Below are positions 24,401-36,010 of a DNA stretch of 64,000 nt, in pieces. This DNA is from Antennarius striatus. Its lineage: Eukaryota; Chordata; Actinopteri; Lophiiformes; Antennariidae. Below the pieces are notes generated by a model. The model ran no database searches, had not been told where the DNA came from, and saw only the letters and a list, made by a program, of their open reading frames with translations. The position numbers and the translations under genes are program-made. Each line of letters starts with the position of its first letter. Position 1 is the first letter of the stretch. Location: positions 3,656,501 through 3,720,500 of the forward strand of contig NC_090794.1 of the NCBI RefSeq assembly GCF_040054535.1, written 5' to 3'.

Positions 24401-25381
24401 CTGATCCGCCGGGCGCTCAGCGCCAGCCAGAAGAAGAAGGTGATAATCGCGGCGCTGCGGACTCCCCAGAATAGTATCTCCATCCCCTATGTGTCCCAGA
24501 GAGAGGCCGAGCTTCACGCCACTCTGCTGGCTGTGGTCTTGGCGTTCTCGGCCTGCAGCGCCCCCTATGGAGCGTTGGTGGTTTATCGCACCATTTTGGC
24601 AGAAACTAAAGAACTACCGATTTCACTGTATCTGACGGCCCTTTGGTTGCCCAAGGTGTCTCTGCTCACCAACCCGCTGATGTTTCTGACTGTTAACCGC
24701 TCGGCCCGTCACAGCTGGCTGGAGCTGCTGGCCAGGATTCACAGACGGTACAGCCGCCGTAACGTGGTGACCACCGGGGGTCTGGTCTCCTTGGGAGCAG
24801 AAGGGGCGATCAGGGAGCCGGCGGGACTGGAAGCGACCGGCCGCTCCGGGAGCCAGCTCCTGGAGATGTTCAACATCGGACAGCAGCAGATATTCAGGCC
24901 AGCTGAGGAAGACGAAGAAGAAGAAGACGAGAATGAGACTCCTTCTCAAACGTCAGGCAGCTGCTCCGGACCGAAAGAGGACCACAAGAATGGGTCGAGG
25001 GGCGGAAGCCTCAGAGAGGAGACGATGCCTAAGAAGGAGCCTCAGCAGGGGACAGGCGGAGCGCTGGTCATCACTAAGGACGGCCCCCCTACCGTCACAG
25101 CCCCACGAGCCTCTCAGGTCCACACGTGCGTCTACGCCTCTTCATCTCAGGTGGCTCCGGCTACACCTACAGAAGCCGACGACTCCACACAATTCGGTTT
25201 CGGGCCCTTTGAACTTCCACCTCAGTGGTTACCAGAGACCAGGAACAGCAAGAAGAGGCTCCTCCCTCCGCTGGGTAACACACCCGAGGAGCTGATCCAG
25301 ACCAAACTGCCCAGACCGAGACCAGAACGGAGAATCAGCAGGAACAACAAGGTCAGCACCATCCCCACTGTGGACTCCTGA
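17735..25381 (+). CDS. gpr176: G-protein-coupled receptor 176 (orphan class A GPCR)
   Basis: Three coding exons, 17735-17954, 21897-22149 and 24148-25381, give 568 residues (human about 515). The plasma-membrane receptor is recognised from long stretches shared with human GPR176: VFKSVTNRFIKNLACSGIC (TM2 region), ERKISDA after DRY, SASQKKKVIIAALRTPQN (loop 3), and the tail blocks GSQLLEMFNIGQQQIF and FGFGPFELPPQWL. Seven membrane segments run from about residue 60 to 340. The N-tail has glycosylation sites Asn11 and Asn23. DRY is residues 157-159; TM7 has NPLMF (333-337) in place of NPxxY. An acidic DEEEEDE run and a tail longer than human follow. Mammalian GPR176 acts in the suprachiasmatic clock through Gz; a similar role here is inferred. 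ATG 17735 has a good context and starts just before the glycosylated N-tail. Confidence 0.97.
18260..18283. repeat. (AAAC)n microsatellite in gpr176 intron 1
   Basis: Six tandem AAAC-type units. A similar tract occurs at about 38550-38570. Confidence 0.8.
18760..18830 (+). mobile_element. LINE-like 3' tail in gpr176 intron 1
   Basis: The words CCCCACTGTGGGACAATAAA and GGATTATTATCTTATTATC match the 3' end seen on many CR1/L2-type elements in fish: a short conserved hairpin, AATAAAGGAT, then short tail repeats. Only the 3' end seems to be present, as expected for a 5'-truncated copy. Confidence 0.55.
20230..20720. promoter_or_regulatory. Candidate regulatory block in gpr176 intron 1
   Basis: A non-repetitive, more GC-balanced stretch within an AT-rich intron, with homeodomain-type cores (GTAATTACG, AGTTAATG, CCTAATTAACAATCA). 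This texture is typical of intronic conserved elements, but conservation is not testable here. Confidence 0.2.
21437..21545 (+). mobile_element. (CAAT)n tract with fish repeat tail, gpr176 intron 1
   Basis: About nine CAAT units are followed by AACTTTATTTATAAAGCGCA, then TTTCATAC and CAAAGTGCTTTACAT. This is the end of a very abundant teleost retroposed repeat (tract plus 'tttatttatatagcgc...caaagtgctttaca'). Presence is clear; family name not assigned. Confidence 0.75.
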
Positions 25382-26215
25382 ACTATTCCCACGGGTCATT
25401 GATCTGCAAATGAATTCAGCACAGTCTGACTCTTGGGTCGACCAAGCCTCGGCAGGATACTGACTTTTTTTTTTCCTTCATTTTATTGGATTTTTATTTT
25501 CAAATTTTCCCAAAACTGCAGCACCAAACTAACCAGCATCCAGGTTTCCTTCTCTAACGTACAGAGACTAGACGAGCGAGGCGCCGCTGCAACATCAATC
25601 TGATATCAAATATTTACAAATGCTGTGAGAACAAAGTCTGCTCGACCCAACTGCACTAGTGTTCCGAATATGGATCCCGTTCCATGATTGATGGCTCCTG
25701 CGGCAGCGACATGAAGAAAACGTTTTGGATTCTTTAATTACGGCTCGCATCAATATTAAATGGACACGATGTAGAAATGCAGCTGTCCTGAGAGATGCAC
25801 TGACACGGGACGAAGTATTTCCAGAGCAAATAATTAAAATGAGGACATCAAAGCTCCTCGTAAAACATTTTGTAAAATGGTTATGATGTGATTGCACTTA
25901 CTGTAAATGAACACATCTACATGTCCGTTCTCCTCCTAACCCCTTTGTAAGACTGTTTTGGTTTTTTTTGGTTTTTGTACACGTCTTTGCCAAGTTGTAC
26001 TTCAAATGTTTGGGATTGACTTGACTTTTGCTAGTCTCTTTTCTCAAGTCTCTGTGTGTTTTCGTCATTTGTACTGTGAATGTGTCTGGATTTGATTTAA
26101 AAAAACAAAAAGTGCTGACGATTAAAAAAAGTTATGCAAATAAGTGTTTACAAAAATGTGAAAATGTCCGAGTGTAACTGTGCATTGAGAATAAAATATA
26201 TATGAAACACACATG
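25382..26215 (+). other. gpr176: gpr176 3'UTR
   Basis: Extends from the stop at 25379-25381 to the first strong polyadenylation signal AATAAA at 26190-26195, in the context GAGAATAAAATATA. Another AATAAA cluster occurs at about 26249-26262. T-rich runs occur at 25465 and 25962. Confidence 0.65.
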
Positions 26216-27608
26216 AAATCCGAGAACGTTACCGTTACGTAATGATAGGAATAAAATAAAAATAAAAAACAGCAACCATCCAGGTCAGACATCTGTTTAG
26301 TCTCCTTCGATCAATATTATTGATTTTTCCAAAGGTCTCCTGGAAGTCAATCATTCATTTAAATGACTGTAAAATAAAGAAGAGCAAAAACGTTTTATAT
26401 CATCTGAATCTCTGTGAGTTTTGTTTTTTTTAAAATTTAAATTTCTCTCAATTTCACAATGTCTGCTGGGTCTTCTTTGTGATGAATAATGTGAAGCATC
26501 GTCCTCCACCTGAGCCTCCAGGCGAGGTAAACAGAATCAGGCTGCATTTCAAATATTTGTTAAGCCGCAACTCCCTCCTGGGCCTTCCCACAATCCCTTT
26601 CTGTGTCCACACAGAACCGGACTCTACGCTGCTTCCCATCCTCGCGCTTATCAGGCAGATGGAAACAAAATTTATTGCCACAACTTGAAAGAGATGAGTC
26701 ATGTGTTTATTTTCAAATGGCTGCGTTTGTGATAAATTTACTGAATCGTTGCAGAAAACAGAAGCTGCAGTAGAGCGATCATTGATCAATCTGCAGAACC
26801 ACGTGAGCCATAAGAAGCTGATGGTGATGTCACAAGAATATGCATGCACCAATCGTAATGTAGCAACAGAGTGCGGTGTAAAACCTTTGTGTCAAATATT
26901 AAAACTGATGTTCTACCAAAAAGCTTGTTTCTTGTTCGTTCAAGAGCACAAAATCTGAAAAGAAACAACATTTTCAAGACTTCAGTTCTTTTATTAACTC
27001 CAAAGTTGAATTAAATTATGTTCATCTTGAGTGCAACTGTCGAGAAAATCGACTTAATCGACTTAAATCAACATGTAAGATGTTCTTTTAATGAAATGAG
27101 AGACAATATTCAGCTTGGACATCATTTTTAAACTTTTAAGGTGAAATAATAAATCTTAACCCAACTCTTTACAGGAGGAAGGTTATTATTGAGTGACTTT
27201 TCAGTGGAAGTAATAGTTTTAGTTACACGTGTCAAGGACTTTGTGTTTTGGACTTCATGGGGAGTGAATGTCTAGACATGTTAACAACAGATCAGAGGCT
27301 TAATGCCTAGACAAAAGCTCCAGTGTACAGCAGCAAAACCTCCTTCAGCTGCACGCCACAGATAAAACACCAAAAACTCACATTGTCTTACACTTTCTGT
27401 CAACTCTGTAAACCATTTACAGAAGAAAAAAATATTATTTGAATCATATATATTATAGCAGCAGCGATTCAGACTATAAGTAAGCTCAAGCGGTTTAATC
27501 TGGCGTAAGAAGGAGCACATGAGGGGCTTTTTGGAAACACCAGCAAAGAGAACAAAGTTCCTGCTTGTTATCAGCTGAGGGTCGTTGTAACGTGAGCGGG
27601 AATTGTCG
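26216..27608. other. Non-coding, downstream of gpr176
   Basis: No exon recognised. A minus-strand AATAAA (the complement of TTTATT near 26991) could serve as the end of the candidate minus-strand transcript described at 27609-27668, but there is nothing else to support it. Confidence 0.4.
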
Positions 27609-27668
27609 TCAGCGATGTAATTCCATGTCGTCACTCATGTCGTCATCGTTGCTCTTGATCTGCATGAA
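27609..27668 (-). CDS. Weak candidate 3'-terminal coding exon, unknown protein
   Basis: On the minus strand an acceptor (TGACTTTCCACATGTGTCCAG) is followed by 19 codons and a TGA. The peptide is FMQIKSNDDDMSDDMELHR, an acidic C-terminus. The acceptor has a modest pyrimidine tract. No upstream exon is identified. The acidic run partly reflects a local GTCGTCA repeat, so chance is quite possible. Confidence 0.15.
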   Translation of the reverse strand, partial: FMQIKSNDDDMSDDMELHR

Positions 27669-29348
27669 CTGGACACATGTGGAAAGTCACATTGCATTAA
27701 TGAGGCCGTGCAAATCGATGGGCTGCCACCGACTGAGCAGAGAATGTGTGCAGGAAGGTTTCAGTTTTGTTAAGAAATGTATTTCTAGAAACGTCATCCT
27801 TTCCTTTCGTGAGCTGCTCACCATAAAATGCATCTTTCTGCACATCAGACAGCAGATGATAGAAAAGCTCCATTACGACCACATGAGATTTTGACTCATG
27901 AATTGAAATTCTATCACTTGCTGCTGACTTCAGATGCAAAACCGAGGTCAGCACGAGTGTCGGGCTGAGGGCGTCATATGGAATGACGGCGTCCGTGTGG
28001 ACTCTGGCTGTTGGAGATGCGGCGCTGTCCTTTCAGTTTGTTTCATGAGGACCCTAGAGGCACAGGAACACGCCTAGATGTTGATTTTTTTTCCAAACCA
28101 GTTTGTCCTCAAGCGCCTCTGAAAACCTATGTGACATTTGATCCTTTTTCCTAATGCCTCAATTCAGCTTCTACAAACACTTCTGAACTGTAAACAGCCT
28201 CAGTTTGCTGATTGGGTGTCCAAAAAAATTTAAAAAATTCCAAAACACATTCAACAGATTGAAAATTTACATGCAAATGTCATTATAATCTGATATTTAA
28301 TTCATCTGATATTCTTACTGAGAAAAAAATGAGTATACTAAGCACAGCTAATCACATCCAGGTTCTGTGGTAATACAGAAACTTGTTATATTACACCAAT
28401 CTTTTCATCTAAAAGTGTAATTCTTCTTCTAAATGTTGAGAAAGAGACTGAGGTTGTTCCTGAAGTCAAGGTGTTTTCACATGTACCTAGAAGTGTAACA
28501 TGTTTGTCCGATTCCACACTGGTTGTTGTGATCTTAATGAAGAAAGGCAGCGCTATCAGACGGGTGGAAGAAAAGCGTCTGAGTGCCGGAGGTCAGGGAG
28601 ACACAGCTTTTCTCTCCAGCTGGCCTCACACTGCGAGACAGCCCAGAAAACAGAATGGTAGTGAGTCACACACGTTTTCTAGTTCCACACGAAAACAACA
28701 CGCAAAAAAAACCCCCAACGTGAAACACGCAAACCGTTAAGCACGTGTGTAAAATGACAACTGAATGATCACCTGACAAACCACACAGGATGTGAGCTGA
28801 TGGAATAACACGGACTCAACAGGTAGGACAGCATGGCTGCCTTTCAGAACCAATGGTCGGTCTAGTGTGTGTGTGTGCGTGCGTGTGTGTGTGTATGTAG
28901 TGTGTGTATGCACATCATCGGTGGTTGCGTCAGGTCATCTTGACTCTCGACCACATGTGTGAAAAAAAATTTCCTGTCCGTGTCTCTTGTTGTCTTTCGT
29001 CTTCCTTTTTTCCCTTTTAAATTTTTTTTTTTTACCAGATTCTATTTTTAAATTTCAACTTAAATGAGGAGAAAAACATTTTCACTTACAGACGAGGCCT
29101 CGGGTCTCACCTTTATGTCACCCTGATAGTCTCCTCTTCAATAGTCTTGTATTTACTTTATATGATCTAATGTCAGTCTTACAAACAAACAAAACAACTA
29201 AACAAAAACAAACACAAGTCTCCTAGCTGGAGGTGACAACAGAGGTTTTCCTGAACCTCCCATTCCCATCTATTAATAACATGCGCTTCCTGGAACTGTT
29301 ACGCAAGATACTGAACCACTACAGCAGTAAACAGCACCTTTCACATTT

Positions 29349-29350
<2 letters not shown>
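27669..29350. other. Non-coding, nothing recognised
   Basis: AT-rich with scattered GT runs (28868-28912) and short T and A runs. The open frame at 28471-28740 has no splice support or recognisable content. Confidence 0.45.

Positions 29351-29420
<70 letters not shown>
29351..29420. repeat. (GT)35 microsatellite
   Basis: Pure GT dinucleotides, 70 bp. It causes open frames on both strands (poly Val-Cys and His-Thr) that are artefacts. Confidence 0.97.
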
Positions 29421-29424
<4 letters not shown>

Positions 29425-32400
29425 AAAGTAGTCTATTACCCATTTGTATACACAAATAACGTGCATTAAAATCCAATAAGTATTCAAGTTTATTCAGGTT
29501 GGAGCTGGAAATTTTGGATAAAATTATGATATGGACCAAATAATCACTGGCCTAATAATTGTGCATTATGTGTAGATTGAAAATTTCACCCCAAAAGCCT
29601 GAGAGCTTGGAACATGATAAATCAATAAAATTCCTGTTGAGTTGCAGTTTGGATCGTCAGATGTTTCCCATGACAAAAAGATACAGATAAATCATTCTTT
29701 CAGGGTGATGGTGTGTTCAAATAAATAACTGATGTATATTTGCATTTGCATTAAAATTATTATGGGATGTGACTGGTGTCAGCTTCAGATCCAGTCTAAT
29801 TATCCACTACTTGCAGCATCCATTGTTGTGCTCGTGCTGCCCCTTGTGGACAACTCATGAACTACATCTGTGAGATGTCTACTTTATGTAAGGCCAATCA
29901 ACTTATTATAAAACAAAGCATCCTGATGAATCTGTGACGTCATCACAGAGTCTGCTGGACTAGCATGGGGCATATTTTCATAGTTACAGCTAAATTCAGT
30001 GAGAAGCTTTTAATCCAAGACACAAAAATCACTTTTAACATAATATGCTGCATACTCGCCGGCATTGAGGATTCAGTGCATCACCATTCTGACTTGAGAT
30101 CTCATTCGTGACAGAATGAAAGTTGCAAATCAAATCTGAAAAATGCTGATTAAGTGTTTTAAACACACCCTTTACCACCTAATTACCTAACACTTCTTTA
30201 AAAAGCAAACAGCTCTCCACTCTAAACATGCATGGAGTGTTGGGAAAGTGGTGATGAGAGTGAGGAGGACTGAGAGAGGGAGAGAGCAACACAGTGAAGA
30301 GGAACAATTGCTAGTGGAGATGAATGGAAACCAGCACAGATCCCCATGACAACCTCTTCCCCAATTCTGGCAGTACAGTATGTAGCTGGTTAAAGATGGA
30401 GCAGATCTTTTTTTGATCACTGCTGTCAGATCACAGAGATAAAGTACAGGCTAGTTTCTTCTTCACAAAAATTGTTTAATAGTTTCTAACGTGTGGTTTT
30501 GTTTTTTTTGGTCAGTTTTTACCGTCTGTTGATTTTTATATGCAACCATTATGGTTTGGTTGGATTCCGACATGTCAGGACATCAGAAGCAGTTCTGCGG
30601 GAGTCACTGACCCACATCCAGCCTGCTTCAGGTGATGAAGTCATTAAACTAAGAGGTGAGTAGAATCAGAATCAGTCAAGACATTAAGTTAAGTAAACAT
30701 GTAAGAAAATGAACAAAAAAACTAAAAAAAACCCTCACCTGAACAGAAGCTGCTCACACACCTGTGGGCAGAACTTGACTTCCACCAACAGGGGGCAGTA
30801 GAGCCCCACAGAAAAGATTTTTAAACAGCTGTTTTGCCAGCAGCATCCACAGATATGGTCATTTCCTAAAAAGCTTCCATGAATGGAACAAAGCATTCAT
30901 CAAACTGAGACATGTTACTCCCCCTGGACATAAATAAACATCTGATTTCCTGGGACAGATCAAACCGGTAACATTCCCAGGTCATGCTGGCAGTGTGACA
31001 GATGACTGGCTGTGATGATGAGTCGTGACTCATGATAATAGGCTGTCGATCCTTCAGGCGCTCTCCCTCTCTCCATCCCAGACGATGGAACACACACCAC
31101 AGTCTTCACACACACATTTGTCACGTCTGTCATTTACATGACAGCTAACCATCAACCCTTCAGAGTTTAGGAGGAACTGAAAACAGGCCCACATGTGGAA
31201 CGTGGGCCACAGCTGTCATATCTTTTAACAGCTGCTCAGAAACACCATCTAACACGTGTTGGATGGGTGTTTGGGAAATGTGACGAGTAGCTTCAGCATC
31301 TGGTTAATCAGGCATGAAACATCCACTGCATCGCATTATGTATTATAAGAGGATCATGTCAGCTGGAAGCAGAAGAAGAAGAAGAAGCAGAAGAGGGATT
31401 TAAAGCTGCCAAGTGACAAAGAAAAAGAAACTAGCAGAATGAATGCATCTGCCAAAGATCATCTTTAATTCCGTCAGGTCTGATCCAAAATCAGACCCAC
31501 GCTAGGTGATCTGGTTTTTAACAGTCACACAATTGAATTTGGTGGATCCAGATTTTTTTATTTAGATCCGCATCAGACTGCACTTTGTCATAGATACTAA
31601 TCCACTAAACATGGTGGGTTTGTTTCATCAATATTCATCCAGCGTTCATTTATAATTGAAATAAAATGTGAGAAAATGTCTCAAAACGTTAAAGGAAGTG
31701 GAAAAAAGGGAGGGAGAATTCAGCTTTTAAAATTCTATCTGGACCAAGCAACTAAGCAGGCAAGACATAACTTCTTTGACAGAGATTAAAAACAAATCAT
31801 CAATTTGAGAAGGATTTGTGAAACAAGTTGAACCAGATCGTTTGAGCTCTGATAACAAAGTCATTCCTTCATTTGCATAAGTATTATAACCTCTTACTGC
31901 CGTGATTTCCATGTATTCATGAGCCACGTTATCGAATAACTTTAAAATAAGACGTCACAGATGGAGGCCCCTGAGGGCACCTGATGCTGACTGGGGTGAA
32001 AACAAAGATGTGTTTTTATTTTAACCAGGTCCAGTGTGACCGGTTAAACCAGACGTAAATCAGACCGACTGGCCTCTCAGGTCTGGCTTTAGGCTGGGGG
32101 TCTAAACGGGTATGGAACAGGATGCTGCTGCTGGAGGGAGTTAATCACCAGAGTCTCAGTCAGCCACTGTGGCTGGAAACTGGAGTTCTAGTCCCACCTG
32201 CTGGATAAAACCGAGTAAAACAATGAACAGGTTTCATTCAGTGGATTGGACCTGTAGATTGTGACACCCCCAATCTGACACATTGGGGCTTGAAAAATAC
32301 ACAACTATGAATGCAAATCCTGAAAATAGAAGTTTATTTGTTTGCTCTAGAACGTGCATTGTGATCTAGAGCTAAATGATCCTGATTTACGGCTCTGTGG

Positions 32401-33424
32401 AAAGATTTACTGGCGCCGTGGATTGGAGAGAAGTCTTGTTTAAGAATCTTTGCAATCCTGGGGCACAGAGCTGAGTGGACATTTGCAGCTCGCATGAAAC
32501 AGGCTCTCACCTCGGTGCCAGAAACACCTCCTGGGTGCCAAATAGACTTGTTTTTAGGAGAGGAGTCCCACAAAACGTGCAAGAAGCAAGACGAACCGTC
32601 GGTTCAGTGGCAAAAAACACTGACCCAGAAATATTACCTTCCATACAGTTTCAAGTTCTTTTCCTTTTTACAATTCCCCTCATATATGAATACATGTGAC
32701 CTGTTTATTGCTGTGTAATAAAATAGTAATCACCATTAAATTACCAACTGTGAAAGCAACAACACAACACTTTGCATGCGATGTAATACTGAAGGCTTTA
32801 TCCAAACTTTATGGAGCCTGCATGTTAACAACTGAGAGCACAAAGAGGTGTTCCAATGAAGTTTTTATGTTGCTCCCCTTAAGTGAGCAGCTTTCTGTGG
32901 ATGTTCAGAGGTTGTATTCGTGTTCGTTTGGACCTTCCTTCCAATCCTTGTCTATTGTTCGAGTGGTCTCTTGTAATTTTAACAGAGATTCTCTGGTTTA
33001 CCAGCATTCTCCGATCCCCACAGTAATTTGGCCGCTGAGTGGCTCCAGTTATTTCCATCCAATCACCTCTCCCTGCCACACGCTTTACTGTGTCTCAAAT
33101 AAAAACATGCACAATGGTTCTCAGAGTCTAGAGTTGTTGTTGCTGCCGAGGTCCAATTTTATCATCTGGAAAAGTCACATTTTGTACCGTATTGAAGAAA
33201 AAGACAGGGTGGCTGCCGTGGTAACCACTGGTTGCCGTTAGGATTAACATGTGTTGTCCATATACAGTAGGTATGATTGAGGAATGTCAGGCTTGTTGTG
33301 ATGCAACCAGAGAATTATCAGCCAAATCTGCAGACTGCCTCAGTACCAGGAATAACTTCAAGGCTTCTATTAATGATTTTACTTTCTATTGCTTTGTATT
33401 ACTTATAGACTCCCCATTGGAAAC
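29421..33424. other. Gene-poor region with a CTCF-like site
   Basis: No exon recognised. A good match to the CTCF core (CCAACAGGGGGCAGTAG) lies at 30785-30801, and a weaker one on the minus strand near 29838-29855. A short GAAGAAGAAG tract is at 31372-31390. The remaining sequence looks like ordinary intron or intergenic DNA. Confidence 0.4.
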
Positions 33425-33645
33425 CATAATGCAGGGGTGTCAAAGTCATTTTCATCAAGGACCACATTACTTCTTAATTTTAAATATCTGTGAATTTATT
33501 AATTATTCAAGTTACAAACGTTGCAGTTACACAGAAAAAAACTGTGTTTGCTTGTTACTCTGTTTTAAACATAAAACCTTTGAATTTGTCAGGTTATTAA
33601 ACCCACACAACTCCATCAGTCAAAAGGATCAACCTGTTCAAGTGA
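33425..33645. mobile_element. hAT-like non-autonomous element remnant
   Basis: Begins with GCAGGGGTGTCAAAGTCATT followed by TTCATCAAGGACCACATTAC, close to the terminal words of an abundant fish hAT-type repeat (caggggtgtcaaactcatttt...gggccacat). The rest is AT-rich and degraded, and no transposase is visible. Confidence 0.55.
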
Positions 33646-34308
33646 ATAAAGAAAAATAACATCATTTGTGCACAACGTTTTTGTCATTGTTAAAATGGGC
33701 TGAATTACTGCCTTGTGGGAAATGTAGTTTTTTTTGTCAAAGTACGCTTTTGACCTTTCTGTTTTTAGACGCTCTGAGATATTTTTTCAATCACACAGCA
33801 GACTTGTGAAACAAAACCTCGTTTAATCCCGCTGCGTAATCCCGGTTTGTTGTGTGCTACCAATCCCAAAAATGACCCGAGGCACAAAAATGAGCAGTCG
33901 TCACCGTAGTGACCACCAAAGTGGAGATTTGAAAAGGGATGAGTCACGAGTGTCGCAGCCAGCCTGTCAGCGTGATTGGTTCCGATCAATAGAACCTTGT
34001 TTGGAAGTTTGTGCGGTTTAGGAAAATATTTCACGCGGCAGTTTTTCAGTGTCGGGACCGATCATGTAAAAAATGCCTGCTGGATGAAGGATGAGCAGCG
34101 GTCTTTCCATCGATTGTTAATGTTTATGCGTTTGGCTTGGCGGCGCTCACGTGAGGGGAACTTTATTCCTGCCAAGCGAAGGTGACCTCAGAGAAGATTT
34201 TTTCTCATCTGTGTGTTTTTCGCAGTCAAGGGCCTCGTCTCATAAGACTGCCAACTTGTGCCTGGCCATGGGGGTGGATGGTTGGGTGAAGGATGGGGGG
34301 TGTGTGTG

Positions 34309-34342
<34 letters not shown>

Positions 34343-35896
34343 GAAAAAAAAAAAAAAACAAACCCGAGGGTTTCCCATGTGAAAGTGGTTCCCTCATACG
34401 CCGGCGAGAGCTCTTGTTCTAATTATCAAGAATGAGTTACAGCTGGAAAAGCTGAGCTCAGGCGGCGGGCAGGGTGCGATGGAAGCAGCAGCGCCAGAAG
34501 CAACGGCGCTGTTTGTGCGGCGAGACGGAGGCCGAGGCGGGACGGCAGGGGGACGTGGAAAACCTGGAAAACATCACGTGAGATGGAGAAAGATAAAAAT
34601 CTGACGGGTTGAAGCGGGGTGAAGCGTACCGCAGGGGGTCCTCCAACCAAAACCCCTCCGCCGGTCGGTCATTGGAAGTGGACTCTGGAGATGATGTAAG
34701 ACCCACAAGGCAACACAAAGACCTGCTTGTGCCACGCGGTACCACACCGTACCTCGCCGTGCCCTCCGTGTGCACCAGTGGCTTTCAGGGAGATTAGGTT
34801 TCAGGTAAAAATACCTTGAATTGCCGAAACTCCTTCAACGTGTAGCCCTGAGGGCAAAAAGAAAGGTCCAGGATGTCTGGTTATGTCGTCACATGTATGG
34901 ATTATACACACAAAATGTTTAATTGTGTAATTCCAGCTTCCTGTTTTTATTTTTAGTGTCAATTTCAGATCAAATACCAGATTAAACGTCATTAAATTGA
35001 TGCAAAAACAAAACCGCCAGATTAGAAAGACCTCAAAAAACATCATCCTGTCTGAAATCAGGAAATAGTTTCCAGGCTCTGTCAAAATAAAATCCCAGGA
35101 AAGCTGTTAATCAGGGAGGATGTGGGAGGCAGAATTAACACACAAGCGAGAGAACAGAGATGTCACCGTGACGATGTCGTTCTCATCAGGACTTCCTCGT
35201 GACATATTTGGTCATACCAGGTCATTCCTTGACCCTGAAAAACCACCTTCTTGGACTCATTACTGAAAAATAAAAAAAATATGACGCGAGTAATTCTAGA
35301 CTAAAAAGTATTGACTGTTGATGTATTTTCATTTTGATTGGTCTCTTCTTATTTGTCGTGACGACAGCCGTTCTTTTCAAGTTTGTCGTGTTCGATCTTG
35401 CAGGCTTCTAACGCTTGCATGTCATTATTCCTATATTCGCTCTGACAGGCCCGGTTTGAAAAAAACCCCAAATAATCTTTCAAACAATGAGACTCAGAAA
35501 TAAAAGAGGTTTTGTTTGACCAATTGTGCTATTGTTAAAATCTTGATCTGATTAAGATTATTAGGGGTGTTTACCTAACACTTCCGTTAACGGTCAAGAA
35601 TTTGTTTGAAAGAGAGAAAAACTTTTATCCGGTGTGATAAAACGTGTGATTTTGTTTTCCAGGTGCTCCATTTAAAAAACAAAACAAAACAGAATCCACG
35701 TGAGCCACCTGCTAAACATCCTGTGTCCGGTATTCTAAAGCTTTTCCATCCATCATTAGGAACGTCTGTTGATTTTGTTTTTTCAATGCGTCACTCACAT
35801 TCTTGGTTTGGTAAAGGCCGGTTCGTTCGTTTCACGTTGGAAGCGGACGGCGATGTGTTTTTTTTTTTGCTGTTTTTTTTTCCACGACACGTGCAG
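33646..35896. other. Non-coding with GT tract and a CpG-rich patch
   Basis: 34301-34340 is a GT/GC dinucleotide tract followed by a run of A (34345-34358). 34440-34780 is unusually GC- and CpG-rich for this region; no coding frame with both splice sites is convincing. Confidence 0.4.
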
Positions 35897-36010
35897 GAGA
35901 TCCAGGAACTGTCTGGCTGCCGCTGCAGTAAAAACACGACGCGGCTTGCGGCCTCTCCTCCCTGCAGGAGTCTCTGCAGGAACGCCACGGTTATGAGACC
36001 TTCTCCACAG
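35897..36010 (+). CDS. Candidate internal coding exon, possibly fsip1
   Basis: A long T-rich tract and CACGTGCAG acceptor (AG at 35895-35896) are followed by 114 nt (38 codons, phase 0 at both ends) and a CCACAG|GTACAAG donor. The peptide begins EIQELSGCRCSKNTTRLAAS and ends VMRPSPQ. In human FSIP1, a ciliary and sperm fibrous-sheath coiled-coil protein, the segment DIKLQELSAASP has a loosely similar start, and FSIP1 lies downstream of GPR176 on the same strand. The splice signals are the strong evidence; the homology is weak. It is Cys-rich and has no low-complexity content of its own. It is embedded in a longer 166-codon open frame that also runs through the T-rich tract. Confidence 0.35.

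Noticed and set aside
29233-29539. Open frames on both strands with long Val-Cys or His-Thr runs
   Set aside because: Translation of the (GT)35 microsatellite. The same holds for frames at 6475-6675, 34151-34435 and 50954-51250.
34440-34580. CpG-rich open stretch with an acceptor-like TTACAG and a GTGAGA donor
   Set aside because: Translation is Gly/Ala/Arg-rich without protein character and the acceptor lacks a pyrimidine tract.
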